Shown here one piece after another: positions 27,300 through 38,263 of a stretch of DNA of 64,000 nucleotides. Position numbers and translations under genes: made by a program. Source of the DNA: Microbacterium hydrocarbonoxydans. GTDB taxonomy: Bacteria > Actinomycetota > Actinomycetes > Actinomycetales > Microbacteriaceae. The stretch lies in contig NZ_FNSQ01000005.1 of NCBI RefSeq assembly GCF_900105205.1, positions 1,116,001 to 1,180,000 of the forward strand. Direction: 5' to 3'. The notes beneath the pieces are model-generated. The model made no database searches and was not told where the DNA came from. It saw only the letters and a program-made list of their open reading frames with translations. The first letter of the stretch is position 1; every line of letters starts with the position of its first letter.

Positions 27300-28517
27300 A
27301 TGACCCTGCCGCAGATCGCGCTGCTCGCGTTGGCCGCGGGACTCGTGATCGGCGTCGGCCTCTCGCTCCTGGTGGCCTGGGCGTACCGCGCGAGAGCCCG
27401 CGTCGCCGACGAGACGTCTCTCGTGGTCCCGGAGGGCGTGACGGCGGTGCTCGGCAGCATGGACGATGCCGCCTGCGTGGTGGACTCGTCCGGACTCGTC
27501 CTCGCCGTCTCGAAGGCGGCGACGCGCTTCGGCATCGAGGTGGGGTCTCCGCTGGAGAACCCCGAGCTGCGTCAGCTCGTGCGGGGCGGGCGCGCAGAGG
27601 GCGGCTCCGCCACCGAGTCGCTGCGGCTCACCCGCGGCGGGCTCAGTCTCGACCCGCGCCTGGTGTCGGCACGCGCGAGCGTGATCAGCCCGCGCATGAC
27701 TCTGCTGATCATCAGGGATGTCACCGAGCAGGAGCGTCTGGATCAGATGCGCCGCGACTTCGTCGCCAACACCAGTCACGAACTCAAGACCCCGGTGGGT
27801 GCCGTCACCCTGCTGGCCGAGGCGATCGAGTCGGCAGCCGACGACCCGGCGCAGGTCCGCCACTTCGCGACGCGCATCTCCGCCGAGGCCTCGCGTCTGG
27901 GGCAGCTGACCGGCCGCATCATGAGCCTGTCCCGCCTGCAGGCCGAGGATGCTCTCTCCGACGTGCGCCCCGTCGCGATCGACGAGGTGCTCGCGACTGC
28001 GCTCGAAGCCCATGTCGTGCAGGCCGATTCCGCCGGGGTCGAGATCGCCCGCGGCGGGGACCGGGGCGTGTGGGTCCGCGGGGACTCGCAGATCCTCATC
28101 GAGGCTTTCGGCAATCTCATCGCCAACGCGATCGCCTATTCGCCGCGAGGATCCCGCGTCGGCATCGGCGTGAAGGCCGAGGAGGGCGTCGTCGAGATCG
28201 CCGTCTCCGATCAGGGCATCGGGATCGCCGAGGGCGACCGCGAGCGCATCTTCGAGCGCTTCTATCGTGCGGACGAGGCTCGCTCCCGCCGCACCGGCGG
28301 CACCGGCCTCGGGCTCTCGATCGTCAAGCACGCGACCCAGCGCCACGGCGGCGAGGTGCGGCTCTGGTCGCGCCCCGGCCGCGGATCCACCTTCACCATC
28401 CGGCTTCCGAGGATCGACGCTCCACCGAGGGTCGACAAGGACAAGAAGAGCAAGAAGAAGCGCGAGCGCAAAGAGGCGAAGGCCCCCGCTCGCGTCCGAA
28501 ACGGAGAGAACGCATGA
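27300..28517 (+). CDS. senX3: Phosphate-responsive sensor histidine kinase SenX3/PhoR
   Basis: A 405-residue membrane kinase with a transmembrane segment at about residues 5-28, a PAS-like region (50-145), HisKA with phospho-acceptor H160 in TSHELKTP, and a HATPase domain with GIGIAEGDRERIFERFYR and GTGLGLSIVKH. A lysine/arginine-rich tail follows. ATG 27300 is chosen because TACGCT ends 6 bp upstream (leaderless) and the helix starts there. It overlaps regX3 by 4 bp. Confidence 0.95.
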   Translation: MTLPQIALLALAAGLVIGVGLSLLVAWAYRARARVADETSLVVPEGVTAVLGSMDDAACVVDSSGLVLAVSKAATRFGIEVGSPLENPELRQLVRGGRAEGGSATESLRLTRGGLSLDPRLVSARASVISPRMTLLIIRDVTEQERLDQMRRDFVANTSHELKTPVGAVTLLAEAIESAADDPAQVRHFATRISAEASRLGQLTGRIMSLSRLQAEDALSDVRPVAIDEVLATALEAHVVQADSAGVEIARGGDRGVWVRGDSQILIEAFGNLIANAIAYSPRGSRVGIGVKAEEGVVEIAVSDQGIGIAEGDRERIFERFYRADEARSRRTGGTGLGLSIVKHATQRHGGEVRLWSRPGRGSTFTIRLPRIDAPPRVDKDKKSKKKRERKEAKAPARVRNGENA

Positions 28518-29197
28518 CCCGCATCCTTCTGGTCGAGGACGAGCCCGACCTGGCCGACCCGCTCGCCTACCTCCTGCGCCGCGAGGGGTACGAGGTGGAG
28601 ATCGCGGAGGACGGCCCCGGCGCCCTCACGGCGTTCCGCGAGCGCGGAGCCGACGTCGTGCTGCTCGACCTGATGCTCCCCGGCATGCCGGGCACCGAGG
28701 TGTGCCGACAGATCCGGTCGACCTCCGCCGTGCCGATCATCATGGTCACGGCCAAGGACTCCGAGGTCGACATCGTGGTGGGGCTCGAGCTCGGCGCCGA
28801 CGACTACGTCACCAAGCCGTACTCGTCGAGGGAGCTGCTCGCCAGGATGCGGGCGGTGCTGCGTCGCGTGGTCCAGGCCGACAGCGAGCTCGACGAGCGG
28901 GTCCTCGACGGGGGACGTGTGTCGCTCGACATCGACCGCCACACGGTCTCGGTCGCCGGTCAGCAGATCAACATGCCGCTGAAGGAGTTCGAGCTGCTCG
29001 AGGTGCTGATGCGCAACTCGGGTCGTGTCCTCACCAGGGGGCAGCTCATCGACCGGGTGTGGGGGAGTGACTACTTCGGCGACACGAAGACGCTCGACGT
29101 GCACATCAAGCGCATCCGCTCACGCATCGAGGAGAACCCCGGTGAGCCGGTGATGCTCGTCACCGTGCGGGGCCTGGGGTATCGCTTCGAGGGCTGA
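28514..29197 (+). CDS. regX3: Phosphate response regulator RegX3/PhoP
   Basis: A 227-residue OmpR-family regulator. The receiver has phospho-acceptor D52 (LLDLMLPG) and KPYSSRELLARM. The winged helix DNA-binding domain has NMPLKEFELLEVLMRNSGRV and TLDVHIKRIRSRIE. Translation is coupled to senX3 by ATGA. It is expected to bind the GTTCACC-type boxes upstream of pstS under phosphate limitation. Confidence 0.96.
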   Translation: MTRILLVEDEPDLADPLAYLLRREGYEVEIAEDGPGALTAFRERGADVVLLDLMLPGMPGTEVCRQIRSTSAVPIIMVTAKDSEVDIVVGLELGADDYVTKPYSSRELLARMRAVLRRVVQADSELDERVLDGGRVSLDIDRHTVSVAGQQINMPLKEFELLEVLMRNSGRVLTRGQLIDRVWGSDYFGDTKTLDVHIKRIRSRIEENPGEPVMLVTVRGLGYRFEG

Positions 29198-29223
29198 GCG
29201 TCGCTGCGCTCTCCCTGACGACC

Positions 29224-29259
29224 GAAGAGGCCGACACCCCGCGGGGTGTCGGCCTCTTC
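29224..29259. terminator. Bidirectional terminator after regX3
   Basis: GAAGAGGCCGACACC (29224-29238) is complementary to the arm ending at 29259. It lies between convergent regX3 and the LpqE-like gene. Confidence 0.8.
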
Positions 29260-29278
29260 CGTCAGCGTGCGCTGTGGA

Positions 29279-29818
29279 TCAGTTCTCGGGAGCCGGCGCT
29301 GCCGTGTCGGTCGGCATCGGCGTGGGCTCCGGCGTGCTCTCGGTCATATCGGGCACGAGGTCGGCGTAGTACGGCAGCGAGCCGTCGAGGACGGGGACCT
29401 CGGTCTTCGTCCCTGCGCCGTCGCCGGACTGGAAGTGGATCTCGACGGTCGCGCCCGGCATCGTGTCGAGGCCGACGATGCGCAGCGGCTCCTCGTCGCC
29501 ACCGAGGCTGATGGTCTTGCCTGCCGGCACCTGGACGGTGAGCGGGTCGTCTTCGACGCCCGAGACCGTGATCGTGAGCGTCGCCTTGTCGGAGGTCGGG
29601 TTCACGAGTGCGCCGACGAAGTTGCCCACGGAGCCGTCTTCGGTCGCGACGACGAAGGCGTTGCGGACGTCGATGGGGCCGTCCTTGTCCGAGACGTTGA
29701 CGCCGTCGGAGGCGGAGTACTCGATCGTCGTCGCCTGCGGCGAGATGAACGTGCAGCCCGTCGCGCCGAGAAGAACGAGGGCGCTGATGGCGGCAGACGC
29801 AACAAGGCGCGATTTCAC
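29279..29818 (-). CDS. LpqE-like lipoprotein
   Basis: A 179-residue secreted lipoprotein with lipobox LGATGC, a beta-rich body (about residues 30-150) and a Pro/Thr-rich tail. GTG 29818 is preferred because AGGAGG lies 5 bp upstream. The gene is divergent from carD, as lpqE is in Mycobacterium tuberculosis, which supports the comparison. Its biochemical role is unknown. Confidence 0.78.
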   Translation of the reverse strand: MKSRLVASAAISALVLLGATGCTFISPQATTIEYSASDGVNVSDKDGPIDVRNAFVVATEDGSVGNFVGALVNPTSDKATLTITVSGVEDDPLTVQVPAGKTISLGGDEEPLRIVGLDTMPGATVEIHFQSGDGAGTKTEVPVLDGSLPYYADLVPDMTESTPEPTPMPTDTAAPAPEN

Positions 29819-29922
29819 GGGTCCTCCTGAGGTCCGACGGGATATCCGCATCCCATTCTATGCGTATGCGAGGGGCCGCCAGAGGACGCGGCGGCGCGAA
29901 CCTTAGCGCATGTCCCCTGTGG

Positions 29923-29928
29923 TATCCT
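29923..29928 (+). promoter_or_regulatory. Putative -10 of carD
   Basis: TATCCT, 26 bp before the carD start codon, leaving a short leader with a GAAAGGA ribosome site. Confidence 0.5.
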
Positions 29929-29954
29929 TGAGGTTGCCGAAAGGACACGTTTTT

Positions 29955-30437
29955 ATGCTTTTTGAGGTTGGCGAAACTGTCGTCTATCCGCACCATGGCG
30001 CCGCGACCATCATCGAGGTCAAGGAACGCATCATCAAGGGTGAGGCGAAGAAGTATCTGAAGCTCAACGTCACCCAGGGGGACCTCATCATCGAGGTGCC
30101 CGCTGAGAACGTCGATCTTGTGGGAGTCCGCGATGTGATCGGCCGGGAGGGCCTCGACCATGTGTTCGAGGTTCTGCGCGCTCCGTTCACGGAAGAGCCC
30201 ACGAACTGGTCGCGTCGTTACAAGGCGAACCTCGAGAAGCTCGCCTCCGGCGACGTCATCAAGGTGAGCGAGGTCGTGCGCGACCTGTGGCGTCGGGATC
30301 AGGACCGCGGTCTGTCGGCGGGTGAGAAGCGGATGCTGGCCAAGGCGCGTCAGATCCTCATCTCCGAGCTGGCTCTCGCAGAGAAGACCGACGAGGACAA
30401 GGCGAGCGCACTGCTCGACGAGGTTCTCGCGTCCTGA
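29955..30437 (+). CDS. carD: CarD-type RNA polymerase-binding transcription factor
   Basis: A 160-residue global regulator that binds the RNA polymerase beta subunit and stabilises open complexes. The N-terminal RID/Tudor-like domain has [17 protein letters not shown]; the C-terminal domain is helical and basic ([23 protein letters not shown]). ATG 29955 is the family start. It is followed by a strong terminator and then ispDF. The mycobacterial order carD-ispD-ispF-cysS-rlmB is retained apart from one inserted gene. Confidence 0.96.
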   Translation: MLFEVGETVVYPHHGAATIIEVKERIIKGEAKKYLKLNVTQGDLIIEVPAENVDLVGVRDVIGREGLDHVFEVLRAPFTEEPTNWSRRYKANLEKLASGDVIKVSEVVRDLWRRDQDRGLSAGEKRMLAKARQILISELALAEKTDEDKASALLDEVLAS

Positions 30438-30451
30438 GTGGATCGAGACGA

Positions 30452-30479
30452 GGCGGATGCTCCGGCATCCGCCTTTTTT
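30452..30479 (+). terminator. Rho-independent terminator after carD
   Basis: GGCGGATGC (30452-30460), a four-base loop, GCATCCGCC (30465-30473), then six T. This is the most canonical terminator in the first half of the window. Confidence 0.92.
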
Positions 30480-30504
30480 CGTGCGCGCCGGTAACGTGAA
30501 CAGG

Positions 30505-31725
30505 GTGAGCATGCTTCCCGTCCCCGACACCGCGATCATCGTCGTCGCCGCCGGCTCCGGCACGAGGCTGGATGCCGGAGCGCCCAAGGCGTTCGTCGGC
30601 ATCGACGGCCACTCGATCCTCCGCCACGCGCTCGAGGGGGTCTTCGCCGCAGCGCCCGCCCAGGTGATCGTCGTGGCCCCCGCCGGCTTCGAGGGCGACG
30701 CCGAGACCGAGCTGCGGGCGGCAGCGGGACAGCGCCGAGAGTTGGGCCGAGTGGTGACCGGAGGCGACACCCGTCAGCAGTCGGTGGCCGCGGGGCTCGC
30801 CGCGCTCTGGGGCGACGTGTCCACGGTGCTGGTGCATGACGCCGCGCGGGCGCTGACTCCGCCCGCCGTCATCGACCGCGTGGCGGATGCCGTCGACGGC
30901 GTCGTCGGGGTCATCCCGACCCTTCCTGTGGTCGACACGCTGAAGCGCGTCGACGGCTCGGCGATCGTCGGTCCCGTCGATCGCGACGCGCTGGCGGCGG
31001 CCCAGACCCCGCAGGGGTTCCCCCGCGCACTGCTCGAGTCCGCGTATGCGGCGGCGCTCGCATCCGGCATCGAGTACACCGACGACGCGGCCCTGTATGC
31101 CGCAGCCGGCCACCGGGTCGGTCATATCCCGGGCGACGCCCGGGGGTTCAAGATCACGACGCCGGCCGATCTCGAGCGCGCGAGGCAGCTGCTGGCCGCC
31201 GAGCCCCTGACCGGACCGGCCGTCGCGGCAGCCGATCCGCCGCCGCGCGGGAGTCATCCCCGCGTCGGCATGGGGACGGACGTTCACGCGTTCGGCGGCG
31301 AGGGCGATCTCTGGCTCGCGGGGCTCGTGTGGCCTGGGGAACCCGCACTCTCCGGCCATTCCGACGGTGATGCGGTGGCGCACGCGATCGTCGACGCACT
31401 GCTGGGCGCCGCGGGCCTCGGCGACATCGGCGAGCACTTCGGAACTGCGCATCCGGAGTACGCCGGTGCTCATGCCGAGGTGTTCCTGGCTCGCACCCGA
31501 GAGCTGCTGTCGGAGGCGGGATTCGTGATCGGCAACGTCTCGGCCCAGTTCCAGGGCAACCGCCCTCGCTTCAGCGGGCGGCGCGCGGAGGCCGAGCGGG
31601 TGCTTTCCACGGCCCTCGGGGGAGCGCCCGTCTCGGTCACCGCGACCACCACCGACGGGCTGGGCTTCTCGGGCAGGGGCGAGGGGATCGCCGTCACCGC
31701 CGTCGCGATCGTCCACCCGCGATGA
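30505..31725 (+). CDS. ispDF: Bifunctional IspD-IspF (MEP cytidylyltransferase / MEcPP synthase)
   Basis: A 406-residue fusion acting at two non-consecutive steps of the non-mevalonate isoprenoid pathway. The IspD domain (about 1-225) has [16 protein letters not shown] and VHDAARAL. The IspF domain (about 245-406) has [22 protein letters not shown] and [17 protein letters not shown]. Mycobacteria have separate ispD and ispF; a fusion is known in other bacteria. GTG 30505 fits a leaderless start (TAACGT at 30492-30497); ATG 30511 is also possible. Confidence 0.95.
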   Translation: MSMLPVPDTAIIVVAAGSGTRLDAGAPKAFVGIDGHSILRHALEGVFAAAPAQVIVVAPAGFEGDAETELRAAAGQRRELGRVVTGGDTRQQSVAAGLAALWGDVSTVLVHDAARALTPPAVIDRVADAVDGVVGVIPTLPVVDTLKRVDGSAIVGPVDRDALAAAQTPQGFPRALLESAYAAALASGIEYTDDAALYAAAGHRVGHIPGDARGFKITTPADLERARQLLAAEPLTGPAVAAADPPPRGSHPRVGMGTDVHAFGGEGDLWLAGLVWPGEPALSGHSDGDAVAHAIVDALLGAAGLGDIGEHFGTAHPEYAGAHAEVFLARTRELLSEAGFVIGNVSAQFQGNRPRFSGRRAEAERVLSTALGGAPVSVTATTTDGLGFSGRGEGIAVTAVAIVHPR

Positions 31726-31816
31726 CGGCTCGGTCCGTACGGCGGGGAATGCCCCGGCATCCGCGCTCGTTGTCGCAGGAGGTCGTGCGGTCGTCGCACG
31801 CGCAGAGGGAGGCATC

Positions 31817-32407
31817 ATGAGGATTCTCGTCATCGGAGCCGGAGGACAGGTCGGGCGCACGGCGGTCGAGGCGCTGGACGGCCACGAGGTCGTGTCGGCC
31901 TCTCGGAGCAGCGAGCCGTCGGTCGACATCACCGACCCGAGCTCGATCGAGCGTCTCTTCGCCTCCACCGGCCAGGTGGATGCCGTGATCGTCGCCGTCG
32001 GCGAGGTCCCGTTCCGTCCGCTCGCCGATCTCTCCCACGCGGACTACGAGTCGGCGTTCCGGGGCAAGGTGCTGTCGCAGCTCGACGTTGTCCGCATCGG
32101 CACCCCGTATGTGCGCGACGGCGGGTCGATCACCCTCACCTCCGGCATCCTGTCGCGCGAGCCGATCGCCACCGGCGCCGCCGCCTCGCTCGCCAACGGC
32201 GCCGTCGAGTCGTACGTCCACGCCGCGGCGACCGAGCTCCCGCGCGGCATCCGCATCAACGCGGTCAGCCCCTCGGTGCTCGAGGACGCCCCGGGGTACC
32301 ACTCGTCGTTCCCCGGCTTCGTGCCGGTGTCGTCGCACCGCGTGGGGCAGGCGTTCGTGAAAAGCGTGCTCGGCGTGCAGACCGGGCAGGTGTTCCCGGT
32401 CGACTGA
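31817..32407 (+). CDS. Short SDR-like protein lacking the catalytic Tyr-Lys
   Basis: A 196-residue Rossmann-fold protein with nucleotide motif GAGGQVGRT and the SDR terminal block ELPRGIRINAVSPSVLED. The usual Tyr-x-x-x-Lys is absent: after TSGILSRE the sequence reads GAAASLANGAVESYV. Short SDRs of this kind exist, so it may be a divergent subfamily rather than a broken gene. It is inserted between ispDF and cysS. The substrate is unknown. Confidence 0.8.
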   Translation: MRILVIGAGGQVGRTAVEALDGHEVVSASRSSEPSVDITDPSSIERLFASTGQVDAVIVAVGEVPFRPLADLSHADYESAFRGKVLSQLDVVRIGTPYVRDGGSITLTSGILSREPIATGAAASLANGAVESYVHAAATELPRGIRINAVSPSVLEDAPGYHSSFPGFVPVSSHRVGQAFVKSVLGVQTGQVFPVD

Positions 32408-32479
32408 GCCGGATGCGTCCCGATCTGCGGCCGGGGTCACACCCAGTCAACGCGACCGGCCGCCCGGTAGGCTTGTGCG

Positions 32480-33883
32480 GTGACTCTCCGCCTCTATGAC
32501 ACCCGCGCGCAGCAGCTGCGGGACTTCGTGCCTCTCGATCCCGAGAACATCACGATGTACGTCTGTGGCGCCACGGTGCAGTCCGGCCCCCACATCGGGC
32601 ACGTCCGGGCCGCTCTGAGCTTCGATCTCCTCCGCCGCTGGCTGACGCACCGCTACGGTCGGGTCACATTCGTGCGCAATGTCACGGACATCGACGACAA
32701 GGTGCTCGCGAATGCGACCGACACCGAGCCGTGGTGGGCGCTGGCCTATCGCATGGAACAGGAGTTCACCGCCGCATATGCCGGGATCGGCATCCTCCCG
32801 CCGACGTACGAGCCGCGGGCGACCGCCTCGATTCCGCAGATGCAGGAGATCATCGCGACATTGATCGAGGGCGGTCACGCGTACCCCGCGCCCGACGACT
32901 CCGGTGATGTCTACTTCGACGTCCGGTCATGGTCGGACTACGGATCCCTGACGAACCAGTCCGTCGACGCGATGGAGGCGGCGGAGGACGCCGACCCCCG
33001 AGGCAAGCGCGCTCCGCAGGATTTCGCCCTCTGGAAGGGCGCGAAGGCCGGCGAGCAGGCGGATGCCACGTGGCAGTCACCCTGGGGAGCGGGCCGCCCC
33101 GGATGGCACATCGAATGCTCCGCCATGGCGAAGCGCTACCTCGGCGCAGAGTTCGACATCCACGGCGGCGGACTCGACCTGCGCTTCCCGCACCACGAGA
33201 ACGAGCTCGCGCAGTCGACTGCGGCCGGAGACGGCTTCGCCCGATACTGGGTGCACAACGGCCTCGTGACCGTCGGCGGCCAGAAGATGTCGAAGTCGTT
33301 CGGCAACTTCACCCTCGCCGCCGATGTGCTCGCCGAGCGCGATCCGCAGGTGGTGCGCTACGCCCTGGCGGCCGCGCACTATCGGTCGAGCCTCGACCTC
33401 TCCGAGTCGTCCTGGGCCGAAGCGGAGGCGGCACTCGGTCGCATCCGCACGTTCGTCGAGCGCGCCGAGCGCATGCTTCCCCAGACGATCGGCTGGGCGG
33501 AGCGCACACCGGTGCCTGAGGCGTTCGCCGCCGCGATGGACGACGACCTCGGCATCCCGCAGGCTCTCGGAGTCATGCACGACACCGTGCGCGCCGGCAA
33601 CGCGGCGCTCGATGCCGCTGACCTCGACGGGGCGGCGACGGCGAGGCACGAAGTGCTCGCGATGCTCGACGTGCTCGGGTTCGCCCCGGTGGGCGGGGCG
33701 ACGGGTGGCGGAGCACAGGCATCCGCTCTCGATGCGCTCGTGCGCACGATGATCACCCAGCGCGCCCAGGCACGCGCTGACAAGGACTGGGCGGCGGCCG
33801 ATCGCATCCGAGATGCGATCGCCGCCGCAGGAATCACGCTGGAGGATTCTCCGGCCGGAACTCATTGGAGTATCGATGGCTAA
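32480..33883 (+). CDS. cysS: Cysteinyl-tRNA synthetase
   Basis: A 467-residue class I aminoacyl-tRNA synthetase. HIGH is at residues 38-41, KMSKS at 269-273, and zinc ligands include C29 and HHE near 238-240. The GTG 32480 start follows TAGGCT (32468-32473) by 6 bp, indicating a leaderless mRNA. The stop overlaps the rlmB start by 8 bp. A mycothiol-ligase (MshC) identity is less likely given length and context. Confidence 0.95.
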   Translation: MTLRLYDTRAQQLRDFVPLDPENITMYVCGATVQSGPHIGHVRAALSFDLLRRWLTHRYGRVTFVRNVTDIDDKVLANATDTEPWWALAYRMEQEFTAAYAGIGILPPTYEPRATASIPQMQEIIATLIEGGHAYPAPDDSGDVYFDVRSWSDYGSLTNQSVDAMEAAEDADPRGKRAPQDFALWKGAKAGEQADATWQSPWGAGRPGWHIECSAMAKRYLGAEFDIHGGGLDLRFPHHENELAQSTAAGDGFARYWVHNGLVTVGGQKMSKSFGNFTLAADVLAERDPQVVRYALAAAHYRSSLDLSESSWAEAEAALGRIRTFVERAERMLPQTIGWAERTPVPEAFAAAMDDDLGIPQALGVMHDTVRAGNAALDAADLDGAATARHEVLAMLDVLGFAPVGGATGGGAQASALDALVRTMITQRAQARADKDWAAADRIRDAIAAAGITLEDSPAGTHWSIDG

Positions 33884-34883
33884 GCCACAGCGCCCCGGCG
33901 CAAGCAACGGCAAGAAGAAGGGCCCCACCAAGGGCACCGGCGGACTCGGACGCAAGTCCCTCGAGGGTCGCGGACCGACGCCCAAGGCGGAGGACCGCGC
34001 CTGGCACCCCGCAGGCAAGCGCAAGGCCGCGGCCGAGCGCTACGCCGCATCCGGCGGCAAGGGCAGGCCCGGACAGCAGCGTCAGACGGGCGGGAGCCCG
34101 AACCGCTCCGCCCGCGCGAAGGACAACACCACGGATGTCGAGGTCGTCACTGGCCGCAACTCGGTGCTCGAGGCGCTGCGGGCGAAGATCCCGGCGTCGG
34201 CGTTCTACATCGCGCAGCGCGTCGAGATGGACGACAGGGTCAAGGAGATGCTGTCGATCGCCACGAACCGCGGCATCCCGGTGCTCGAGGTGACGCGTCA
34301 GGAGCTCGACCGCATGGCCGGGTTCGACGGTGTGCACCAGGGCGTCGCCGTCAAGGTTCCCCCTTACGAGTACGCGCATCCGCAGGATCTGCTCGAAGCG
34401 GTCATCGACAAGGGCGAGGTCCCGCTGTTCGTCGCCCTCGACGGCATCACCGACCCGCGCAACCTCGGCGCGATCATCCGCTCGACGGGCGCCTTCGGCG
34501 GCCACGGCATCATCCTGCCGCAGCGTCGATCGGCCGGAGTGAACTCCGCGGCCTGGAAGACCAGCGCCGGAGCGGCAGCTCGTGTGCCCGTCGCCCTGGC
34601 GACCAACCTCACCACGCAGCTCAAGGAGTTCAAGAAGCAGGGCGTCTTCGTCCTCGGCCTCGACGGCGACGGCGACGTGCTGCTCCCCGAGCTGCAGCTG
34701 GCCGATCGTCCGGTCGTGATCGTCACAGGGTCCGAGGGCAAGGGCCTCTCGCGTCTGGTGGCCGAGACGTGCGACCAGATCGTGTCGATCCCGATTTCGG
34801 CCGTGACCGAATCGCTGAACGCCGGCATCGCGACCTCCGTCGCGCTGTACCAGGTGTCGACCATCCGCAACGCCAAGAAGTAG
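33876..34883 (+). CDS. rlmB: 23S rRNA (guanosine-2'-O-)-methyltransferase, SpoU family
   Basis: A 335-residue protein. The first ~90 residues are basic and low-complexity (Lys/Gly/Arg-rich), as in actinobacterial RlmB proteins. A substrate-binding domain (VVTGRNSVLEALR) and the knotted SPOUT domain follow, with DGITDPRNLGAIIRSTGAFG, GSEGKGLSRL and SIPISAVTESLNAGIA. ATG 33876 follows TTGGAG and overlaps cysS, so translation is coupled. Confidence 0.94.
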   Translation: MAKPQRPGASNGKKKGPTKGTGGLGRKSLEGRGPTPKAEDRAWHPAGKRKAAAERYAASGGKGRPGQQRQTGGSPNRSARAKDNTTDVEVVTGRNSVLEALRAKIPASAFYIAQRVEMDDRVKEMLSIATNRGIPVLEVTRQELDRMAGFDGVHQGVAVKVPPYEYAHPQDLLEAVIDKGEVPLFVALDGITDPRNLGAIIRSTGAFGGHGIILPQRRSAGVNSAAWKTSAGAAARVPVALATNLTTQLKEFKKQGVFVLGLDGDGDVLLPELQLADRPVVIVTGSEGKGLSRLVAETCDQIVSIPISAVTESLNAGIATSVALYQVSTIRNAKK

Positions 34884-34897
34884 GGGAGAAGCGCGTC

Positions 34898-35539
34898 ATG
34901 GCTCGTATCGTCGTTCTCGGAGGAACCGGCTACGCCGGCCGTCACATCGTGTCCGAGGCGGTGAGCCGCGGCCATGACGTGATCGCGATCTCGCGCAGCA
35001 TCCCGACGGATGCGGTCGAGGGTGCCTCGTATGTCCAGGGCTCCGCGCTGGACATCTCCTCGCTCGCCAACGCGTTCGACGGAGCGGATGCCGTGGTCTC
35101 CGCCCTCTCGCCGCGCGGCGACATGGCCGACCGGGTGCTGGAGGCGCTGACGAACGTCATCGCCGAGCTCGCGGATACGAGCACGCGCCTGGGCGTCATC
35201 GGCGGCGCCGGCGGGAGCCTCGTGACTCCCGAAGGTCCGCGCCTGTTCGATCTGGACTTCCCCGAGGAGTACAAGCACGAGGCGCAGGTCGGCATCGATT
35301 CGCTCGCGCTGCTCGAGTCCACCGACGCGTCGCTGGACTGGTTCTTCATCCACCCGGCCGAGGTCTTCGGGCCGTGGGCCGAGGGCGAGCGCACCGGACA
35401 CTACCGCGACGGCGGCGACGTGCTGGTGCGGGATGCCGAGGGCAGGTCGTTCATCTCGGGTGCCGACTTCGCGGTCGCCGTGGTCGACGAGATCGAGCGT
35501 CCGGCCCACCGCCGCGGTCGTTTCACCGTCGGATACTGA
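34898..35539 (+). CDS. NAD(P)H-binding Rossmann protein (atypical SDR)
   Basis: A 213-residue protein with dinucleotide motif GGTGYAGRHI at residues 8-17 and the family feature GVIGGAGGSL. The layout matches NmrA/NAD(P)-binding reductases of about 210 residues (YwnB-like). It starts 14 bp after rlmB with an AGGGGAGAAG ribosome site. It is convergent with the DUF4032 gene, 5 bp away. The reaction is unknown. Confidence 0.85.
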   Translation: MARIVVLGGTGYAGRHIVSEAVSRGHDVIAISRSIPTDAVEGASYVQGSALDISSLANAFDGADAVVSALSPRGDMADRVLEALTNVIAELADTSTRLGVIGGAGGSLVTPEGPRLFDLDFPEEYKHEAQVGIDSLALLESTDASLDWFFIHPAEVFGPWAEGERTGHYRDGGDVLVRDAEGRSFISGADFAVAVVDEIERPAHRRGRFTVGY

Positions 35540-35544
35540 GCGGA

Positions 35545-36852
35545 TCAGACGAGGTCGCGCCAGTCGACCTCGTCATCGTCGTCGTCTGACACCGGGTTCG
35601 CGCCGGTGATGACGGGCAGGCTCATCGTCTCGGTGGGCGGCCCCATGATCGTGGCCTCGTCGCGCCGGTGCCGCAGCACCTCCTTGACGTAGCTCGTCAG
35701 CACCTCGGCGAGCGGCACGGAACGCCCCTGCGCCTGAGACAGGTACCAGCGGTGCTCCAGCACCTGGTGAAACACCTCGGCCGGCTCGAGCTTCGCGCGC
35801 AGCTCGTAGGGGATCGCGCGCACGACGGGCTCGAACACGCGGGTGAGCCACTCGTGGGCGTACATCTCCTCGTCGGCCCACTGCTTGGTCGACCGGGCGC
35901 GGAACTCGTCGAGGTCGTTGAGCAGGCGGCGCGCCTGGTTCTCCTCCACGTCGAGGCCCGTGAGACGGATCAGGCGACGCTGGTGGTGGCCCGCATCGAC
36001 CACCTTCGGCTGGATCTCCACGACCGTCCCGTCGGAGGTGGTCGACATCGACATCTCGTCGATGTCGAACCCGAGTGCGTTGAGGCGTTCGACCCGCTCG
36101 GTGATCCGCCAGGTCTCTGCGGCGGAGAAGGACTCCTGGGCGGTCAGCTCCGCCCACAGCGACCGGTACGACGACACGATGCCGTCCGCGATCGCGATCG
36201 CGTCGACGCCGTGCTCGAGACGTCCGCCGGCGGCGAGATCCATGACCTCTCCGGCGATGTTCGTGCGGGCGAGGTCGAGGTCGTACGCCCGCTGGCCGTC
36301 GGTGAGGCCCTCTTCGTGCAGCTCACCCGTCTCGGCATCGACCAGGTAGGCGGCGAACGCGCCGGCGTCACGGCGGAAAAGCGTGTTCGACAGCGACACG
36401 TCGCCCCAGTAGAAGCCGACGTTGTGCAGTCGCACCAGAAGCACGGCGAGAGCGTCGACGAGTCGGTTGGCAGTGTCCGGACGCAGCACCCGCGTGAAGA
36501 GCGCGCGGTAGGGCATCGAGAACCGCAGGTGCGAGGTGACGAGGGCGGCAGGCAGCGGCTCGCCGTCGGCATCCGTCCGTCCGGCGATCACGGCGACGCG
36601 GTCGACGCACGGGACGTCCAGGCGAGCGAGGTTGCCCAGCATCTCGTACTCGCGCCTGGCCATCTCGTCGGTCGTCTCCTTGACGGCGACGACACGACCG
36701 GACAGGTCGGCGAACCGCACCAGGTGCCGGGAGAGGCCCTTCGGCAGCGACACGATCTTCTCGGACGGCCACTTCGCGAGCGATGTCGACCAGGGCAGGG
36801 CCAGCAGGCCGGGATCGATCGAGCTCGCGGTGATCCGCAGCGCATCCTGCAT
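35545..36852 (-). CDS. DUF4032 protein, kinase-like N-terminus
   Basis: A 435-residue protein whose N-terminal half resembles small-molecule or lipopolysaccharide kinases: VVAVKETTDEMARREY with a candidate lysine-glutamate pair, LVRLHNVGFYWGDVSLSNTL as the catalytic-loop equivalent, and YLVDAETGEL as the metal-binding region. The C-terminal half is the DUF4032 domain, ending in an Asp-rich stretch. The substrate has not been established to my knowledge. Confidence 0.82.
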   Translation of the reverse strand: MQDALRITASSIDPGLLALPWSTSLAKWPSEKIVSLPKGLSRHLVRFADLSGRVVAVKETTDEMARREYEMLGNLARLDVPCVDRVAVIAGRTDADGEPLPAALVTSHLRFSMPYRALFTRVLRPDTANRLVDALAVLLVRLHNVGFYWGDVSLSNTLFRRDAGAFAAYLVDAETGELHEEGLTDGQRAYDLDLARTNIAGEVMDLAAGGRLEHGVDAIAIADGIVSSYRSLWAELTAQESFSAAETWRITERVERLNALGFDIDEMSMSTTSDGTVVEIQPKVVDAGHHQRRLIRLTGLDVEENQARRLLNDLDEFRARSTKQWADEEMYAHEWLTRVFEPVVRAIPYELRAKLEPAEVFHQVLEHRWYLSQAQGRSVPLAEVLTSYVKEVLRHRRDEATIMGPPTETMSLPVITGANPVSDDDDDEVDWRDLV

Positions 36853-36930
36853 GACTCTCCAGGGGGTGGGGGTGAAACCAGAAGCGGCGCGGGCGACCGA
36901 AGTCTGCCCGCGCCGCGTCAGTGGATCCGA

Positions 36931-38034
<1,104 letters not shown>

Positions 38035-38263
38035 TGTGTTTCTCCTTCACCGGCAGGTACGTGCCGGACGATCCGTAGTGATAGAGCGGCGGAGCGATCC
38101 GCCGTGACCCCTCATCGGGTCGGGTTCAGTATGGCAGATGCCGGTCCATCTGGGTATTTCTCAGCCAGGCTGGTTAACATCGATCTCGGCCGCTTTTCGC
38201 GGCGTTCGCCACCCGAGTGGTGTCCGGGGCCACCCTGCCCCCCTGAGACTGTCTAGAGGAACG

